From the NCBI GenBank assembly GCA_902492505.1, contig CABULU010000056.1:1-7937 (forward strand): a DNA stretch of 7,937 nt. Direction: 5' to 3'. Position numbers and translations under genes: made by a program. This stretch comes from an uncultured Eubacteriales bacterium. Its GTDB lineage: Bacteria; Bacillota; Clostridia; Oscillospirales; QAKW01. Below are positions 5,874-7,937 of this stretch, piece by piece (positions within the stretch are counted from its first letter, which is position 1; each line of letters opens with the position of its first letter). Below the pieces are notes generated by a model, which worked only from the letters and a program-made list of their open reading frames with translations, made no database searches and was not told the DNA's origin.

Positions 5874-7700
5874 TTACTCCTCAATATCCTCAGCTCTGAA
5901 AACGGCGGCTCCTCCGTGCTTTAATACTCCGTTTTCGAGCTTGTTTGCGGCAAGCGTATTTTTGAATACGTCGCTGTAAATATTGTTATCGGACATATTG
6001 ACTATTACGCAAAGCCCGCCGCGGCGATAATGCACAACACCTGCGTCATGCTTTATAAATTCGATGTCTTTTGAAAAGTCCTTACGGTTTTCTCTTCTGA
6101 TTATACCAAGTTTTTCATGCAAATTCAATAGCGATTTTTCTTCTTTGCCCCACGGGTATGTTCCGCGACAGAACGGATCTTCAAATCCGTCCAGGCCCGC
6201 TTCGTCACCGTAAAATATACACGGTATGCCGGGAAGTGTATATTGCAGTATTACGGCGCTTTTTAAAAGCTCAATTCCCCTTTGACGCTGCTCCTGCGTC
6301 AGGCACGCCTTCGACTGCTCCTGCCTCGGCGGCAGGCTGTCAAGAGTCAGTCTGTTAATAATTCTTGCCGTGTCGTGCGTTGACAGCATATTCATGAGAT
6401 ATTTGACGGCCGGTGCAGGATAATCGTTTATGATTTCCATTACCGACTCGTAAAATTTCTGCGCGTCACCGTTTTTCATAAACGAACATATAGCGTTTGC
6501 AAACGGATAATTCATTACCGAGTCACACTGAGCACCCGAGAGAAAGCGCCTCTGGGCGCCGTAGCTGCATTTTTTTACGGCGTTTTCCCATACCTCCCCT
6601 ATAATGGGCGCCTGCGGATTTTCAGCTTTGACAGCACTTCGAACCTTATCCAAAAACTCATCCGGCAGCTCGTCTGCAACGTCCAGCCTCCAGCCGGATG
6701 CGCCAAGCCTCATCCAGTGGCGAAGAACACCGTTCTTACCTGTTATAAACTCCGTGTATCCCTGCTCGGTTTCTTTGACGTTCGGCAACGTCTTGAAGCC
6801 CCACCAGCAGTCGTAGCTGTCAGGATAATCGGTAAAGCTGTACCATGAGTAATATGGTGATTTTTTGCTGTTATATGCTCCGTTTGGCGGATAGTGACCG
6901 TACTTATTGAAGTAAATGCTGTCGTCGCCCGTATGAGAAAAAACTCCGTCTAAAATTATTTTTATGTCACACTCGGCAGCCTTTTTGCATAAACTTATAA
7001 AATCAGCGCTGTCGCCGAGATACGGGTCTACGCTCATGTAATCGGAGGTAGAATAGCGGTGATTTTCCGCGCTTTCAAAAATCGGATTTAGATAAATGTG
7101 CGTGACGCCGAGCGATTTTATATAGGGGAGCTTTTGCTCGATTCCGCGCAGATTCCCGCCGAAATAGTCGTTGCAGCGAAAGCCGGCGTAATCATAGTAA
7201 CAATACGGTTTTTCCTGCCAGTTTTCGTGCATTATCCGTTCATTTTTTGGCTCCCCCGGGACAAAATCCGGCGCTTTGTAAAATCTGTCGGGAAAAATCT
7301 GATACATTACGGCGCCGTCACTGTCTGATGGCGTTTCAAAATCCTTGTCATAAACAAAAATTTGCCATTCCGGCAGCCAGTCGCCGATAACGGCGCTGTG
7401 CCCATCCTTGGTGCCGGCAAAGTACATGATTCCGTCAGGCTTTACAAGCTCAAAGCGGTAGCGGTGAAATCCTGAGCCGAATAATGTGATATTGCCCTCA
7501 AAGGTATCGTAATTTGTATTTGTATTCCCGCTTTTGCTTAAAATAAATGTATGTGTCAATGAATCCTTTCTTACAATCATATTGACATGATCGATGTTAA
7601 GCCCGCACGCTGTCTTTACACAGAACCAAGCGCTGCTTCCGCTGCGCAGCGCGCCTTGCGGAAGCTTATGATTTTTTAGATAACAATCAAACTTTATCAT
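5874..7700 (-). CDS. Glycoside hydrolase family 13 alpha-glucan hydrolase (neopullulanase/cyclomaltodextrinase-like)
   Basis: A 608-residue alpha-amylase-family enzyme without a signal peptide, so probably cytoplasmic, acting on maltodextrins, cyclodextrins or glycogen-like glucans. Residues 1-120 form an N-terminal region that looks like the beta-sandwich domain of neopullulanases. The catalytic barrel opens with VMYQIFPDRF (131-140) and contains region I DGVFSHTG (251-258, H256), region V-like LPNVKE (305-310), region II GWRLDVADE (336-344, R338 and nucleophile D340), region III IIGEVWEN (366-373, acid/base E369) and region IV LSTHD (439-443, H442 and D443). GIPCIFYGDEAGLDGFEDPF (491-510) followed by TYPW is typical of the neopullulanase/cyclomaltodextrinase branch. 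A small C-terminal beta domain follows from about 530. The catalytic triad is complete. The start is ATG 7700 with AGGAT (7706-7710) 5 nt upstream. It is the first gene of a leftward operon with the lipid kinase. The exact substrate and subfamily are uncertain. Confidence 0.93.
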   Translation of the reverse strand: MIKFDCYLKNHKLPQGALRSGSSAWFCVKTACGLNIDHVNMIVRKDSLTHTFILSKSGNTNTNYDTFEGNITLFGSGFHRYRFELVKPDGIMYFAGTKDGHSAVIGDWLPEWQIFVYDKDFETPSDSDGAVMYQIFPDRFYKAPDFVPGEPKNERIMHENWQEKPYCYYDYAGFRCNDYFGGNLRGIEQKLPYIKSLGVTHIYLNPIFESAENHRYSTSDYMSVDPYLGDSADFISLCKKAAECDIKIILDGVFSHTGDDSIYFNKYGHYPPNGAYNSKKSPYYSWYSFTDYPDSYDCWWGFKTLPNVKETEQGYTEFITGKNGVLRHWMRLGASGWRLDVADELPDEFLDKVRSAVKAENPQAPIIGEVWENAVKKCSYGAQRRFLSGAQCDSVMNYPFANAICSFMKNGDAQKFYESVMEIINDYPAPAVKYLMNMLSTHDTARIINRLTLDSLPPRQEQSKACLTQEQRQRGIELLKSAVILQYTLPGIPCIFYGDEAGLDGFEDPFCRGTYPWGKEEKSLLNLHEKLGIIRRENRKDFSKDIEFIKHDAGVVHYRRGGLCVIVNMSDNNIYSDVFKNTLAANKLENGVLKHGGAAVFRAEDIEE

Positions 7701-7752
7701 ATTTTATCCTTTTTAAGGGTATGTTTTAAATTTATGTGAATTGGAAAAAATT

Positions 7753-7782
7753 ATTAAAATTTTTATTGCACATATTTTGCAA
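7753..7782 (-). promoter_or_regulatory. Possible promoter of the amylase-family/lipid-kinase operon
   Basis: On the minus strand TTGCAA (complement of 7777-7782) and TTTAAT (complement of 7753-7758) are 18 nt apart, which would start transcription near 7746, some 45 nt before the coding start. The region is so AT-rich that other -10 boxes are possible. I see no clear CcpA cre site near it. Confidence 0.35.
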
Positions 7783-7794
7783 TTATAGTATAAT
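7766..7794 (+). promoter_or_regulatory. Strong sigma-A-like promoter facing right
   Basis: TTGCAC (7766-7771) is followed by a 17-nt spacer and a consensus TATAAT (7789-7794). AT-rich sequence lies upstream. It would start transcription near 7801 and leave a leader of about 60 nt before ATG 7863. It overlaps the candidate leftward promoter, so the two directions may compete. Confidence 0.7.
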
Positions 7795-7862
7795 TGAAAT
7801 TATAGAAGATGTAAATAAAAAAATCACAAAATCGATGGCGTTTTTAGGAAAGAAGTGAAAAA

Positions 7863-7937
7863 ATGCGAATAGATAAAATTAATGAAAGCATACCTCTGTG
7901 GGATAGTATAGACAGTAAGGCGGGCGAATTTCTCGGC
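7863..7937 (+). CDS. 5' end of an unidentified gene, cut by the window edge
   Basis: An open frame from ATG 7863 runs to the last base, 25 codons, starting MRIDKINESIPLWDS. Support comes from the good promoter upstream and a purine-rich AGGAAAGAAG stretch (7846-7855), though the best match to a ribosome binding site lies farther from the ATG than usual. The visible residues do not let me name a family, and there is no signal peptide in them. Confidence 0.55.
   Translation, partial: MRIDKINESIPLWDSIDSKAGEFLG

Noticed and set aside
7700..7862. CcpA cre site controlling the amylase-family gene.
   Set aside because: No stretch in the gap fits the WTGNNARCGNWWWCAW pattern well enough to claim.

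Overview
The window looks like a chromosomal segment from a Gram-positive, low-to-moderate GC Clostridia-type bacterium, possibly of the Oscillospiraceae/Ruminococcaceae kind. The signs are strong GGAG-type ribosome binding sites, AT-rich intergenic regions with sigma-A-like promoters, tightly packed co-directional genes, U-tailed hairpin terminators, a lipoprotein-anchored solute-binding protein, and closest remembered resemblance of the proteins to clostridial families. This placement is inference from memory of families, not from a search. I see no phage, transposon, CRISPR or toxin-antitoxin structure.

Layout. Bases 1-270 carry no convincing gene. They hold two hairpins on the + strand (51-81 and 94-131, the second a strong terminator) that must serve something left of the window, and a terminator (237-266) for the first leftward gene. 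Bases 273-1166 (minus) encode a DUF362-family protein whose start codon is odd. Bases 1167-1357 are a divergent promoter region with separate candidate promoters for each direction. Bases 1358-4948 (plus) form one operon: a lipoprotein solute-binding protein, a permease and an ATPase of a polar-amino-acid-type ABC importer, then a CCA tRNA nucleotidyltransferase-family enzyme whose start overlaps the ATPase stop. A 15-bp intercistronic hairpin (2162-2195) separates the binding protein from the permease. A bidirectional terminator (4950-4980) separates this operon from a leftward operon (7700 to 4989) of a cytoplasmic GH13 alpha-glucan hydrolase followed, 3 nt later, by a diacylglycerol/lipid kinase. 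Bases 7701-7862 are another divergent promoter region, with a near-consensus promoter facing right into a gene of which only 25 codons are in the window.

How the genes work together. The binding protein, permease and ATPase together make one complete importer, with the permease and ATPase presumably acting as homodimers. The tRNA enzyme is translationally coupled to it without an obvious functional link. The GH13 enzyme would degrade imported maltodextrin or glycogen-type glucans in the cytoplasm; its link with the lipid kinase is positional only.

No clearly new system is visible. The points most worth a second look are the apparent ACG start of the DUF362 gene, the loss of the HD metal-binding residues in the CCA enzyme, the absence of the usual ligand-binding arginine in the solute-binding protein, and the intercistronic hairpin.
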